Made by a program: the position numbers and the translations under genes
NCBI RefSeq assembly: GCF_007280415.1
Contig: NZ_VKKU01000001.1
Span: forward strand, 62,001-126,000
Origin: Sphingorhabdus contaminans
Lineage (GTDB): Bacteria > Pseudomonadota > Alphaproteobacteria > Sphingomonadales > Sphingomonadaceae
Length of the DNA stretch: 64,000 nucleotides
Direction: 5' to 3'
Notes under the pieces: generated by a model
What the model was told of the DNA's origin: nothing
Seen by the model: only the letters and a program-made list of their open reading frames with translations
The model's database searches: none
Shown: positions 51,554-60,104 of the stretch, in pieces
Position numbering within the stretch: the stretch's first letter is position 1
How the letters are laid out: each line of letters opens with the position of its first letter

Positions 51554-52109
51554 TGCGCTGCGGCGTAAAGCAGAGCCGCGCCACATTCGGCTTTATCACT
51601 CGATCACCGGGACCGTTGCGTGGGCTCACCTTAGCGGCAACGCTATTAAGGTATTGTTCGCGCTGGTCCGCATCGATGATGGCAGCAAGAACGGTCAAAT
51701 CTTTTACTCCGATCGGCAAGCTGCACTCGATACTGGGCTGTCGCGCAACACGTGCATCAAAGCTTTCCGGGAACTGGTTGAGAAGGGTTTTCTCTGCATT
51801 GTCGAGAAGGGCCATTTTGACCGCAAAGTTAGACACGCAACCGTGTGGCGATACACTTGGCAGGCTGCACCGGGAATCTGTGGACCGACACGCGAATTCG
51901 AAAAGTGGAGGCCCGAAAGCGAAAAACCACGGGCGCAAAAATTGACACGTACGGGCGCAAAAATTGAGCGATCGGATAATTTTGACGCGCTGACGGGACC
52001 AATAATTGAGCCCGATATTCCCGCAAAGCCGCACAAACTCGTTCGAGCCATTGGTTCAAATAATGAGCCACAAGTAGTTTACCAGGATGGAGGTATTCCA
52101 AATGACTGA
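51546..52109 (+). CDS. Winged-helix DNA-binding protein, possible replication or regulation role
   Basis: 187 residues from the ATG at 51546; longer frames reach into the previous gene. AWAHLSGNAIKVLFALVRID, SDRQAALDTGLSRNTCIKAF and RELVEKGFLCIVEKGHFDRK form a winged helix of the kind found in phage replication-initiator (Rep/O-like) and helix-turn-helix regulators. The tail is basic and disordered (RPESEKPRAQKLTRTGAKIE). No primase or helicase domain is attached. Confidence 0.65.
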   Translation: MANALRRKAEPRHIRLYHSITGTVAWAHLSGNAIKVLFALVRIDDGSKNGQIFYSDRQAALDTGLSRNTCIKAFRELVEKGFLCIVEKGHFDRKVRHATVWRYTWQAAPGICGPTREFEKWRPESEKPRAQKLTRTGAKIERSDNFDALTGPIIEPDIPAKPHKLVRAIGSNNEPQVVYQDGGIPND

Positions 52110-52332
52110 TAATCACACTGCAAACAGGTCCAAAATCATGATGGGCCAATTTCGGGCCGATGATTGGCTCACTCGTTGGACCGATGCGGGCGGTGGCTAT
52201 GCGGCTGGCAGCGGCGCTGCACACCTTGTCCGTCCACCTTGCCAATGTGCTGCTCTGGATTTGCTCGCTATCGAGATTGCCGACCCGGACCGGCGGGAGG
52301 CACTGGCTGAGCATATTCGGTCAATGCAATAG
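52102..52332 (+). CDS. Small hypothetical element protein
   Basis: 76 residues from the ATG at 52102 with GGAGG seven bases upstream; overlaps the previous stop. DDWLTRWTDAGGGYAAGSGA, then a Cys-containing HLVRPPCQCAALDLL segment. No family recognised. Confidence 0.5.
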   Translation: MTDNHTANRSKIMMGQFRADDWLTRWTDAGGGYAAGSGAAHLVRPPCQCAALDLLAIEIADPDRREALAEHIRSMQ

Positions 52333-52345
52333 AGGGGGCGCCGCT

Positions 52346-52639
52346 ATGTCAGATGAAAAATCGAACATCGTTCCGTTCCGACCATTCAGGAAGGGAAAGT
52401 CGCACTCTTTCGAAATCGTTGAGATACTACGATACACAATGACAGAGCCTCCCGAACTTTGGGTGGCTGTTGCTGGCCCTTGGGGTGGTAAAGGGCGAGA
52501 GCCGTGGCAGTTGGTCTCGAAGTTTCCCCATACTGAAATTGAAGCGACGATCGCGAAGGCGCAACTGTTGGCGAGCGAACTCGATGTTCGCATCGTGGAT
52601 CTGGCCGGGGTGATGCCATCCGAACCTGAGGCGGCATAG
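52346..52639 (+). CDS. Small hypothetical element protein
   Basis: 97 residues from the ATG at 52346 with GAGGGGG upstream. SNIVPFRPFRKGKSHSFEIV, then ELWVAVAGPWGGKGREPW and KAQLLASELDVRIVDLAG. No family recognised; probably early-region protein of the element. Confidence 0.5.
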   Translation: MSDEKSNIVPFRPFRKGKSHSFEIVEILRYTMTEPPELWVAVAGPWGGKGREPWQLVSKFPHTEIEATIAKAQLLASELDVRIVDLAGVMPSEPEAA

Positions 52640-52715
52640 ATGCTTTGAGCGCCTAGCGTCCGCCCTCTACCGTCCTGAGACGTGCAAAGATGCATTCGAA
52701 CAACAGGACGGCATT

Positions 52716-52901
52716 ATGGAGCAATTACTGGTCAGAACCACAGAAGCGTTCAACGCAATTGGCGTTAAGCGGACTAAAGGGTTTGAGCTTATAGCGTCGG
52801 GTGATCTGGAATCAGTGAAGATTGGTCGCGCCACCCGCATACCAACTGAAAGCATAAGGGCCTATGTAGCCCGGCTTCGCGCCGATCGGACTGGCGCGTG
52901 A
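52716..52901 (+). CDS. Second AlpA/excisionase-like HTH protein
   Basis: 61 residues: LLVRTTEAFNAIGVKRTKGF, ELIASGDLESVKIGRATRIP, TESIRAYVARLR. HTH_17 pattern similar to the first AlpA-like gene but divergent. Its stop overlaps the next start (GTGA), which is the terminase small subunit gene. Confidence 0.75.
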   Translation: MEQLLVRTTEAFNAIGVKRTKGFELIASGDLESVKIGRATRIPTESIRAYVARLRADRTGA

Positions 52902-53338
52902 CCCCAAAGCAGGAAGCCTTCTGCCTCGCTTATGTCGAGACCGGCAACGCGTCTGAGGCTTACCGGCGTGCATACGATGCTGAGAACATGAAGCCGGAAA
53001 CGATAAACGTGCAGGCCTCCAAAATGCTGTCTGACCCTAAGATTGCTATAAGGTTGGCAGTATTGCGCGATGAACATGTCGAGCGACATAATTTGACTGT
53101 CGATGACCTAATCGCCCAACTTGACGAGGATCGGACCTTTGCTCGGGACCTCAAGGCTCCCGCTGCTGCCATTACGGCCTCGATGGGCAAGGCCAAGCTT
53201 CTCGGTTTCCTGACAGACAAGATCGAACACAGCGGCATCCAAAATCGACAATGGAGCGATGAAGATATTGCCGTGCGCGCAGCCTCCATCATCGCAAGCG
53301 TGCGTCAGCGGAACCCCGGCAGGTTTGAGGTAGAATGA
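52898..53338 (+). CDS. Phage terminase small subunit
   Basis: 146 residues, GTG start. The terminase_2 pattern is clear: LTPKQEAFCLAYVETGNASE-type start (here TPKQEAFCLAYVETGNASEA), YRRAYDAENMKPETINVQAS, KMLSDPKIAIRLAVLRDEHV. It recognises phage packaging sites. No large subunit is found in the element, which is the arrangement seen in packaging-redirecting satellites. It overlaps the next gene. Confidence 0.85.
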   Translation: MTPKQEAFCLAYVETGNASEAYRRAYDAENMKPETINVQASKMLSDPKIAIRLAVLRDEHVERHNLTVDDLIAQLDEDRTFARDLKAPAAAITASMGKAKLLGFLTDKIEHSGIQNRQWSDEDIAVRAASIIASVRQRNPGRFEVE

Positions 53339-53607
53339 ACATGAATACCAAACATTATGTGCAGATGCTGGCGAAGCTCAACCAGGATGAAGTCGATGAA
53401 ATGGCGGAGTTGCTGGCTGGGTTCACCGGCAAAGACAAGCGCGATGCAGGGGAAGAAGCCCGCCTGCAGGATTTCATTAATTCACTCCCAGAGCCTCCCG
53501 ATAACGGGCGGGCAGAAGCATTGAAGCAGGCCCGCCTCTCCGCGGGAGAGCGCTGTAACGGCGGATATTTACCGAAACGACAATTGAAGGATCAAACACA
53601 TGACTAA
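53335..53607 (+). CDS. Hypothetical element protein
   Basis: 90 residues, overlaps the terminase small subunit stop (ATGA). MLAKLNQDEVDEMAELLAGF and DKRDAGEEARLQDFINSLPE are acidic helices; no family recognised. In the structural-gene transcript by position. Confidence 0.5.
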   Translation: MNMNTKHYVQMLAKLNQDEVDEMAELLAGFTGKDKRDAGEEARLQDFINSLPEPPDNGRAEALKQARLSAGERCNGGYLPKRQLKDQTHD

Positions 53608-54346
53608 CGTAACGAAATTGAATGTCGCTCAGATCGACGTAATACGCGCCAAGACGGCCAATGAATTGGATGAAGCGCAAGCCCGCCTAGACGAAGCCGC
53701 GTTCGAAGCCGCTCTGCCGGATGGTGACACAAAAGTAATGCTCAAGGCTCGCGATGCTGTGAACATCCTCGAACTCAAGCTGCAGGGATTGGCGGTTGTA
53801 CGCAAGCAAGCCGCTGAGGAAGAGGAGCGGGAAAAGGAAGCTCATGCCGCTGCCAGGCGTCGTGAGGAAGCTGTTAAGATTCTCATCCTCATTGATGAGC
53901 ATGTGGCCAATCTTCAAGGACTTGCCCAGACGCTCTACGAATTCCAGAAGCAAGTTGAACAGGCCGATGCAGTCGCGGATCGTTTGAGGGCACACGTTTT
54001 TGCGCTCACTGACAAAGAAAGGGATATCGAAAATGCTCAAACCGTCCTGGTAGCGCTCGGCACGTTTGGCACCGCAAACATTCCGTATTTGTATAAGGAG
54101 CTTCTCGCGAACGCTCCTCGAAGCGGCGAATATACTATGATGGGAAAGCCTCGCGCTCGTGGTTTGCTGGCAAAAATTGTGCCTGAAATTGAAGATGAAG
54201 CGGTGATTACAGAAGCGAACAAGGAATTAGATGACCGTGCGCTGGAGCGCTTTAAGGACAAAAATACCAAAGCTTTCCGCAATTCGAAAGAAGCGCTCAG
54301 TAAACTCGGAACCAGAGAGGCGCGGGAGCTTCTGACTGATGCCTAG
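53600..54346 (+). CDS. Coiled-coil hypothetical element protein
   Basis: 248 residues. Long helical, heavily charged region (residues 1-150: ANELDEAQARLDEAAFEAAL, then RKQAAEEEEREKEAHAAARR, then QTLYEFQKQVEQADAVADRL), then TALVALGTFGTANIPYLYKE-type segment. It overlaps neighbours at both ends, so it is co-translated with the virion-type gene. It may be a scaffold or internal virion protein; inference from position only. Confidence 0.5.
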   Translation: MTNVTKLNVAQIDVIRAKTANELDEAQARLDEAAFEAALPDGDTKVMLKARDAVNILELKLQGLAVVRKQAAEEEEREKEAHAAARRREEAVKILILIDEHVANLQGLAQTLYEFQKQVEQADAVADRLRAHVFALTDKERDIENAQTVLVALGTFGTANIPYLYKELLANAPRSGEYTMMGKPRARGLLAKIVPEIEDEAVITEANKELDDRALERFKDKNTKAFRNSKEALSKLGTREARELLTDA

Positions 54347-56522
54347 CGTCCCCATAACCTCTGGCAGGTCTGTTGATGTCCGGCCTATGGGCAATGACCG
54401 GTTCCGCTACGCCGCACCGCGTAATCTCATGGGGCCTTCAATTGAGGGCTTTGGACGCGCGCTGCAAGGCGTGGCCAATGACATCGCTGAAATTGAGGCA
54501 ACATACGACGACGCCAACAAACTCGAATTGCAAAATGATCTTCAGAAGGCGGCATCCGAAACTAGGTCGAGCGTGTTAAACCTGCGCGGCCGTGCGGCAG
54601 CTGACAGTCTGCCTGATGTTCTAAGGGATCTCGATACCCGGGCAGAAAAGCTTCTGATGTCAGCGCGTTCACCTCGCGCGCGCGACATGGCGAAACAGGC
54701 CTTTGACGTCGTACTTACCAATAATCGCGAGTTGCTCACTGGTCATGCTGACAAAGAAATGTTCGCTTTCAAAGGGGAGCAGTTGGTGGCGCAGCGCGAT
54801 CAATTTGCGATGGATGCTGTGGACCTGCGAGGCACAGAGCTATTCGACGTTAATGTTGCGAGTGGCGTTGCCACTATCGAAAAGCTGGCGCGTCATAATG
54901 GTTGGCCTGATGAACAATTGGCAGGCGAGAGGCAGAAATTCATTGAGGGCGTATACTTGCGCGAAATTCTGGCGATCGACGCCGAAGACGGCGAGCCAAC
55001 AAGGGCGCTGGCGCGATTAGATGAAAAGAAAAATCTCATCAGCCCGGATGCTGAATTCAAACTTCGCAACTCACTCATGCCCCGCGTCAATACGGCATGG
55101 GCGCGCAGCGAAATCCAAAACATCGCATCGAGCGTTGCACCGGCGCCGACGGCATCGGCGCAACCGCCTGCTGCTGGCAAGCCAGTGGCATTCGCTCATC
55201 CTCTTCGGGGCGCAGGCAAAACGATAGAGGGTGGCAAATACGGCGCTCCGCGTAAGTATGGCGGGCATAGTGGGGTTGATTATGCTTCGCCTCCTGGAAC
55301 GCCTGCCTATGCCGCTGCACCGGGCAGAGTGACGCGCTCATACTTCGATCCTGCCTATGGCAACCGCATTGAAGTCGATCACGGTAACGGCACCGTCAGT
55401 ACTTATTCCCACCTCCAGGCGCGAAGCGTGAACGTTGGCGATGAAGTGGGGCCCGACACTGTCCTAGGGGGTGTGGGCAACACTGGCAGTGCCTCCAACG
55501 GTAGCCATCTGCATTATGAGGTTTTGCGCAATGGTAAAAAGGTTGATCCGTCGACGGTTTCTGTACTTGCCGGCGTTGGTGGTGTGCCTGCTGACCCAAG
55601 GTTGGATGCTCAGGCAATGTCCAATGCTGTTGAAGCCTATATCCTGAAAAACAAAGTCTCTGAGACCAGAGCCGAGGCATTGCGAGCTGAGACTGACAGA
55701 TTCGTATCGAATGCACGTTCAGAACGTGCTGAGGCCGAGAACGACGCCGCCCGCCGGGTTCAAGATTGGATGAACAAGAACAAGCCAGGCGATGATGACC
55801 TGACTTCTATCGGCGAGATTCCTGCAGCAATTCGGTCGGGGATATCCCCAGCCTTCGAGGCGTCATTGCGTGATCGCGCAAATAATACCCGGGACAGATT
55901 GAAAGCGCGCAGCGATGCTGCGGCGGCGGAGCGCGTAGCTGCAACATCGGACGCAGCGATATTTGAACTGCAGATGCTTACCGATGAGCAGTTGATGTCG
56001 ACTGACCTCAGTCGCTACCGCGGTAGGCTCAAAGACAAGCAGTTAGGGCCTTGGGTCGATCGACAACAGGCTATTGCCAAGCAAGGGTCCGGCGCAGTCG
56101 TGAAACGTGATCGAATTACTGCAATATTGGATAGCGACTTGGCCAAGAAATTAGGTGCCTCCCGCGATCCTGATGCAAGCGACAAAGAAAAGCGCGCATG
56201 GTCAGCACTCAGCACCTATGTCGACAAGCAGGTGCGCGGCAAACTCGACAAGGAAGTGAGCCGAGAGGACATTCGTAGTTACATCGTGGCGGGCATGGCT
56301 GAAGTCGAGGTCAAGGGTACGGGTTTTCTGGGGTCCAATATAGGCAATGAGAGCATGCCTCGTGCAGCCGTCGCTCCTGGCGCAACTTTTGTCAGTGTCG
56401 TTCCAGTCGAGCAAAAGCGTAAAATACAAGCGAACTTCCGTGCACGTGTTGGCCGTGATCCCACTGAAGCCGAAGTGTTCGATGCTTACCAATCCGGCAA
56501 AGCCCGGGGAGCATGGGATTGA
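54339..56522 (+). CDS. Podophage-type internal virion protein with M23 endopeptidase domain
   Basis: 727 residues. The N-terminus (about 1-260: FRYAAPRNLMGPSIEGFGRA, NDIAEIEATYDDANKLELQN) resembles internal virion/ejection proteins of podophages. Residues ~285-400 are a peptidase_M23 domain: zinc ligands H310 and D314 in GGHSGVDYA, and the H-x-H of SHLHYEV (H390, H392), with GNRIEVDHGNGTVSTYSHLQ between. It would cut peptidoglycan during DNA entry. The rest is helical (from about 440). A structural protein of a tailed particle, present without the capsid and portal genes. Confidence 0.8.
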   Translation: MPSVPITSGRSVDVRPMGNDRFRYAAPRNLMGPSIEGFGRALQGVANDIAEIEATYDDANKLELQNDLQKAASETRSSVLNLRGRAAADSLPDVLRDLDTRAEKLLMSARSPRARDMAKQAFDVVLTNNRELLTGHADKEMFAFKGEQLVAQRDQFAMDAVDLRGTELFDVNVASGVATIEKLARHNGWPDEQLAGERQKFIEGVYLREILAIDAEDGEPTRALARLDEKKNLISPDAEFKLRNSLMPRVNTAWARSEIQNIASSVAPAPTASAQPPAAGKPVAFAHPLRGAGKTIEGGKYGAPRKYGGHSGVDYASPPGTPAYAAAPGRVTRSYFDPAYGNRIEVDHGNGTVSTYSHLQARSVNVGDEVGPDTVLGGVGNTGSASNGSHLHYEVLRNGKKVDPSTVSVLAGVGGVPADPRLDAQAMSNAVEAYILKNKVSETRAEALRAETDRFVSNARSERAEAENDAARRVQDWMNKNKPGDDDLTSIGEIPAAIRSGISPAFEASLRDRANNTRDRLKARSDAAAAERVAATSDAAIFELQMLTDEQLMSTDLSRYRGRLKDKQLGPWVDRQQAIAKQGSGAVVKRDRITAILDSDLAKKLGASRDPDASDKEKRAWSALSTYVDKQVRGKLDKEVSREDIRSYIVAGMAEVEVKGTGFLGSNIGNESMPRAAVAPGATFVSVVPVEQKRKIQANFRARVGRDPTEAEVFDAYQSGKARGAWD

Positions 56523-56648
56523 TGGGTCAGTGATATTAAATCAGTGGGCAACGGTTCGAAATGTCAGCCTTTACAGATGTTTCAAGAGTTTCATGTGCAC
56601 TGCACCGAAAGTAGCAATCAGATAGCAATCACGTAAGGACCAATCGCC

Positions 56649-56852
56649 ATGTGCATGTCGCCCAAAGTTCCCGCCCCGCCACCGCCACCGGCGCAGCGTC
56701 AATCAACCAAAGCGCCTGAGATCAAGTCACGCGCTGGCGATCAGTTCGGGCAACGACGCCGGGGCTATGCTGCCTTGATGTCGGTTAAGGCTCCTTCGCT
56801 TCAGCCAGCCATGACTACCGCCTCGCTATTTTACGGCGGCTCGAATATGTGA
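56649..56852 (+). CDS. Podophage-like Pro-rich small protein
   Basis: 67 residues starting MCMSPKVPAPPPPPAQ; then DQFGQRRRGYAALMSVKAPS. Proteins opening with MCxxPKxPxPP followed by a short Arg-rich tail occur next to internal virion proteins in podoviruses. AGGACC lies upstream of the ATG. Its role is not known. Confidence 0.6.
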   Translation: MCMSPKVPAPPPPPAQRQSTKAPEIKSRAGDQFGQRRRGYAALMSVKAPSLQPAMTTASLFYGGSNM

Positions 56853-56980
56853 GGGTAGGGATCAATCGGTTCTATTGCACACCCATATCATTATTGTGGT
56901 CGGCGCACTCATGGACTCGCAATCCCCGAAAGTAATGCTAAGTGATTAGTCTTCATGACTTTTGCCTTGGTGAAGCCGAT

Positions 56981-58141
56981 ATGTCTGAATTCCCACAACT
57001 TGAGTATTCAAAGAAGGATGTGGTGCGGGCGGGCAAGGCACTGACGAAGCGTTTAGTTTGGGAGGCTGAAACCAAGGCTGAAATTCAAACAGTGTTTGAT
57101 ATCGCCAACAGTTGGCGGGCCTCGCACGCGTTCCCCATGCATCGAATGCGCGCAGAGCTTCACGGCCGAATGAGTTCTCTGAAACTCAAAGGATTGACCG
57201 CAGCACGCTTAAAGCAAATGTCATCCATTCGTGGGAAGCTGAACCGCATCGAGAGCAATCTGCGTCAATTGCAGGATTTGGGTGGGTGTCGAGCGGTAGT
57301 GCCGGATATTCAGCAAGCACGCCTGCTGGTGAGCGATATCGTAGATAAGTCGCCGCACAAATTAACGCGGCAGGACCATTATATGGATAGTCCACGACCA
57401 AGCGGTTATCGCAGCCACCACATAGTGTTTGCGTTCAATCCCCGAAATAAAGCGGAAGAAGGCTATGAAGGGCGACTGATCGAAATGCAGATTCGCAGCC
57501 GCCTCCAGCACTCATGGGCGACTGCAGTTGAGGCCGTCGGTCTTTACCGCGGGGAGAACATGAAGGCGGGTGAAGGCAATCAGGATTGGCTACGCCTATT
57601 CCAGCTTATGTCGCATGAATTTGCTGCCAGCGAGGGCTGCGAGTACGCTAACGATGGGAGCAACAGCAGGGCGCAAGAGATCGTCGAGCTCAACGCAATC
57701 CTGAAGGCGACTGACGCCTTAGATAGCCTAAGCATTGCAGTTCACTCGCTCGATCTTATCGCACTCGAGCGCAACTATAAGCCCCGCTACTGCCTCATCA
57801 AATATGATCAACGGAATCGGAAGGTTGATGTCAGCTATTTGAATAGCCCCTCTAATATCGGCGGTGTTCTGGAAAATTTTGGCGACGACGAAGGCGATAG
57901 CGGTCAATTCAGCTCTGTAGTCGTTGAACTCGACAAAATTGATAACTTGAAAAAGGCATATCCCAACTATTTTGGTGATGTGCAATTATTTAAGTCGAGC
58001 CTGGCAGCGGTTGTTAATGGGCGCCCCGTCAAGGAATACTCATTGCCACCAATTGAACGCGCCCCGCCACCGCCAAAGGAAACTCCCGACGACTCTTGGT
58101 TGCGAAACCCAAGCCGTCGCTATCGTCGTTGGACAGAATAG
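56981..58141 (+). CDS. Stand-alone RelA/SpoT-type synthetase domain protein
   Basis: 386 residues from the ATG at 56981 (the GTG at 56942 is possible). A single RelA/SpoT nucleotidyltransferase domain without HD hydrolase or TGS regions. Motifs present in order: the basic SSIRGKLNRIESNLRQLQ, the catalytic Asp region DLGGCRAVVPD, the Arg/Tyr loop SPRPSGYRSHHIVF and the Glu/Gln strand EMQIRSRLQHSWATAVEA. The C-terminal third is unassigned, ending in a Pro-rich tail (PPIERAPPPPKETPDD). No adjacent antitoxin is recognised. It may act as a toxSAS-type alarmone toxin or anti-phage defence protein; inference. Confidence 0.85.
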   Translation: MSEFPQLEYSKKDVVRAGKALTKRLVWEAETKAEIQTVFDIANSWRASHAFPMHRMRAELHGRMSSLKLKGLTAARLKQMSSIRGKLNRIESNLRQLQDLGGCRAVVPDIQQARLLVSDIVDKSPHKLTRQDHYMDSPRPSGYRSHHIVFAFNPRNKAEEGYEGRLIEMQIRSRLQHSWATAVEAVGLYRGENMKAGEGNQDWLRLFQLMSHEFAASEGCEYANDGSNSRAQEIVELNAILKATDALDSLSIAVHSLDLIALERNYKPRYCLIKYDQRNRKVDVSYLNSPSNIGGVLENFGDDEGDSGQFSSVVVELDKIDNLKKAYPNYFGDVQLFKSSLAAVVNGRPVKEYSLPPIERAPPPPKETPDDSWLRNPSRRYRRWTE

Positions 58142-58174
58142 CACCGCCGCCCCTGTTACAGCCTAACGCCCTCT

Positions 58175-58423
58175 TTAATCCATGGTCGCCTCATAGCGGC
58201 AGGCGCATTGATCTGGGTGAGCGCAATCCAACAATGGAAATAACTGTGCCTCTCCCGCCGGTGTGGTGTTCGGCAATGCTTTGACTGCATCACATGGACC
58301 AGCGAGCAGATTGCTCTCGATCTTTGTAACAAGGCCCTCCGGCCCCGCAAGATCAATCCAGCGCTGCAATCGAGCTTTGCACCATGCGCGGCTTTCCTCG
58401 GGCGTAGGGTATTGTTTTGGCAT
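58175..58423 (-). CDS. Small hypothetical protein with a Cys-His cluster
   Basis: 82 residues, minus strand, against the direction of the element's main operon. PTPEESRAWCKARLQRWIDL and the C-terminal CAHPDQCACRYEATMD, where four residues (Cys-His-Cys-Cys) could bind a metal. The CxHPxxCxCR end occurs in small hypothetical proteins of related genera as I recall. No confident ribosome-binding site. Confidence 0.45.
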   Translation of the reverse strand: MPKQYPTPEESRAWCKARLQRWIDLAGPEGLVTKIESNLLAGPCDAVKALPNTTPAGEAQLFPLLDCAHPDQCACRYEATMD

Positions 58424-58554
58424 CTATGAAACCTTTCCCATTTTTGGTGCGATTGCGACTGTCCGAGTGAGTGGTCTGAGCATTGCTCGCTGTATCAGTT
58501 TTCGCCGGCACGGTCGTTAATCAACTTGAAACAAGTATCGGACAATCACAGGAC

Positions 58555-59001
58555 ATGCTCGAATTTATTTATTTCTTGGCTGCTGCAAGCTCCACAGGCA
58601 ATGACCCGCATACCCACGCGCAATTCTCGCCGCCCCCAAGAAGTCCTATAATTCCTACACCTCCGCGACGGCCTGCCTATGTCCCTACAAAACCTTTGCC
58701 AAATAAAAGACCGGCATTTCCGATACCCAGAGGCAACCCAGGGAATTGGATTCAGCTAGCCATAGATTATCCCCCGGCAGCACGGGCCGCGAGACGACAA
58801 GGTACGACTGCGTTTGAGTTGACGGTCGATCGCAACGGACGCGTTGTTCAATGCAAAATCACTTCAAGCAGCGGTTGGGCCGATCTCGATGATGCAACTT
58901 GTGCGAATATTACCCGTCGTGCCCGTTTCTTGCCCGCGTTTGATGCCAGTGGAAACGCCACCACTGGAAAATACTCAAATCGTGCCCGGTGGCAGCTTTA
59001 A
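58555..59001 (+). CDS. TonB C-terminal-domain protein
   Basis: 148 residues from the ATG at 58555 (the frame is open earlier). Short hydrophobic start (LEFIYFLAAASSTG), Pro-rich linker (SPPPRSPIIPTPPRRPAYVP), and a TonB C-terminal domain: NWIQLAIDYPPAARAARRQG, TTAFELTVDRNGRVVQCKIT, DATCANITRRARFLPAFDASG. The Pro-rich linker plus CTD is typical of energy transducers, but the N-terminal helix is short. In a phage-like element this is cargo; it might change uptake by host TonB receptors. Confidence 0.65.
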   Translation: MLEFIYFLAAASSTGNDPHTHAQFSPPPRSPIIPTPPRRPAYVPTKPLPNKRPAFPIPRGNPGNWIQLAIDYPPAARAARRQGTTAFELTVDRNGRVVQCKITSSSGWADLDDATCANITRRARFLPAFDASGNATTGKYSNRARWQL

Positions 59002-59089
59002 TCGGTCTGCTGACGTGAGTGCCCATAAATGGCATTAAAAAGCCCCGCCGTTTCGGGCAGGGCTTTCGTGCGTACATGAACCCAGAAGA

Positions 59090-59326
59090 CTACCAGCCAA
59101 CGTGTTGGGTCTGGTCTATGCCGTAGTCCGGTGCAGGCGCATTTTCGGCATAGCATAACTCGCCTCGGTCTATGTCAGTGCCACTGTGGTCATCTTCCTC
59201 ACGATCGCAGTCGCCGTCCATTTCGTCTAGACGTTCGATCAGTCGCTCTGTGACGGCTTCCAGTTCATGGCGGGTCAGCCTCGATATAGCCTGACTGATC
59301 AGGCCGATGGGAAGCGGGCGGCTCAT
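59090..59326 (-). CDS. Small hypothetical acidic protein
   Basis: 78 residues. LPIGLISQAISRLTRHELEA, then VTERLIERLDEMDGDCDREE, strongly acidic middle. Its start overlaps the stop of the next upstream minus-strand gene by four bases. No family recognised. Confidence 0.5.
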   Translation of the reverse strand: MSRPLPIGLISQAISRLTRHELEAVTERLIERLDEMDGDCDREEDDHSGTDIDRGELCYAENAPAPDYGIDQTQHVGW

Positions 59327-59829
59327 GCTACGCTCTCCACTTCAAGGCCCTTGCAACTTTGGATTACCATTGCCGTCACGGCTTCAACACCGTTGGCGCG
59401 CTCCATGGATCGAAGCAACCGGCGATGCACCAGACTTTTAGGCTTTGCGCACAGGATCGCTTCACCCTCGCGGACGACATAGCTGCCTCCGTTGTTTTCC
59501 CACTCAGTCAACCAGAGATCCGGCTGAAAAATCGGGCTGACCGTTTCGCCGGATAGGCGGCGCAAGTCACCCACGATCGACGCAATGGCTTCGGGAGGCG
59601 GCATATCGCAGTCAATGGAGGCAATCTCCATCTTCACTAACACTGACCGCAAGTCTGGCGCTGATGTGCGCCACATCCGCTGCTCAATGTATGCAAGGCG
59701 GTCGCTGCTGGCGTCCACTTCCTCTTTAGTGTTAGCCTCAACGGCAAGGCAGTGCCGCTCGGCCTGATATGTCGTAAGAAGCTTTTCAAAGGCTTCACAC
59801 GCGCGCGTCTGCTCTGTAGTGCTGTTCAT
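59323..59829 (-). CDS. Hypothetical element protein
   Basis: 168 residues from the ATG at 59829. EQTRACEAFEKLLTTYQAER, SSDRLAYIEQRMWRTSAPDL and, near the end, LWLTEWENNGGSYVVREGEA. The C-terminal segment resembles the DDWLTRWTDAGGGYAAGSGA region of the 52102-52332 product, suggesting a shared short domain. Overlaps the 59090-59326 gene. Function unknown. Confidence 0.55.
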   Translation of the reverse strand: MNSTTEQTRACEAFEKLLTTYQAERHCLAVEANTKEEVDASSDRLAYIEQRMWRTSAPDLRSVLVKMEIASIDCDMPPPEAIASIVGDLRRLSGETVSPIFQPDLWLTEWENNGGSYVVREGEAILCAKPKSLVHRRLLRSMERANGVEAVTAMVIQSCKGLEVESVA

Positions 59830-59921
59830 AGTCGTAATCCTTCTCAAACAAGGTTTGCGGTTAGGGCCGGTGTGGAAGTTAGTGGCTTCCCATCGGCCTG
59901 ATTTCGTGTTAACGCGATATC

Positions 59922-60104
59922 ATGAGCAAGTCAACTGGTGATAACACGAAAAAGAGGGCGCCTGAAACAGGGACGCTTGTTGGGGTTCGATTTCAAGCTG
60001 GCCCGCTAGCACAGATCGATGAATGGCGTTCGGGTCAAGGGGACTTACCTAGCCGCCCGGAAGCGGTTCGCCGACTGGTCGAAAAGGCGCTTCTAAGTGG
60101 TTGA
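59922..60104 (+). CDS. Small ribbon-helix-helix-like protein
   Basis: 60 residues: TLVGVRFQAGPLAQIDEWRS, then DLPSRPEAVRRLVEKALLSG, the pattern of a CopG/Arc-type ribbon-helix-helix. It overlaps the following membrane protein gene by eight bases. It could be an antitoxin-type or regulatory protein. Confidence 0.65.
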   Translation: MSKSTGDNTKKRAPETGTLVGVRFQAGPLAQIDEWRSGQGDLPSRPEAVRRLVEKALLSG

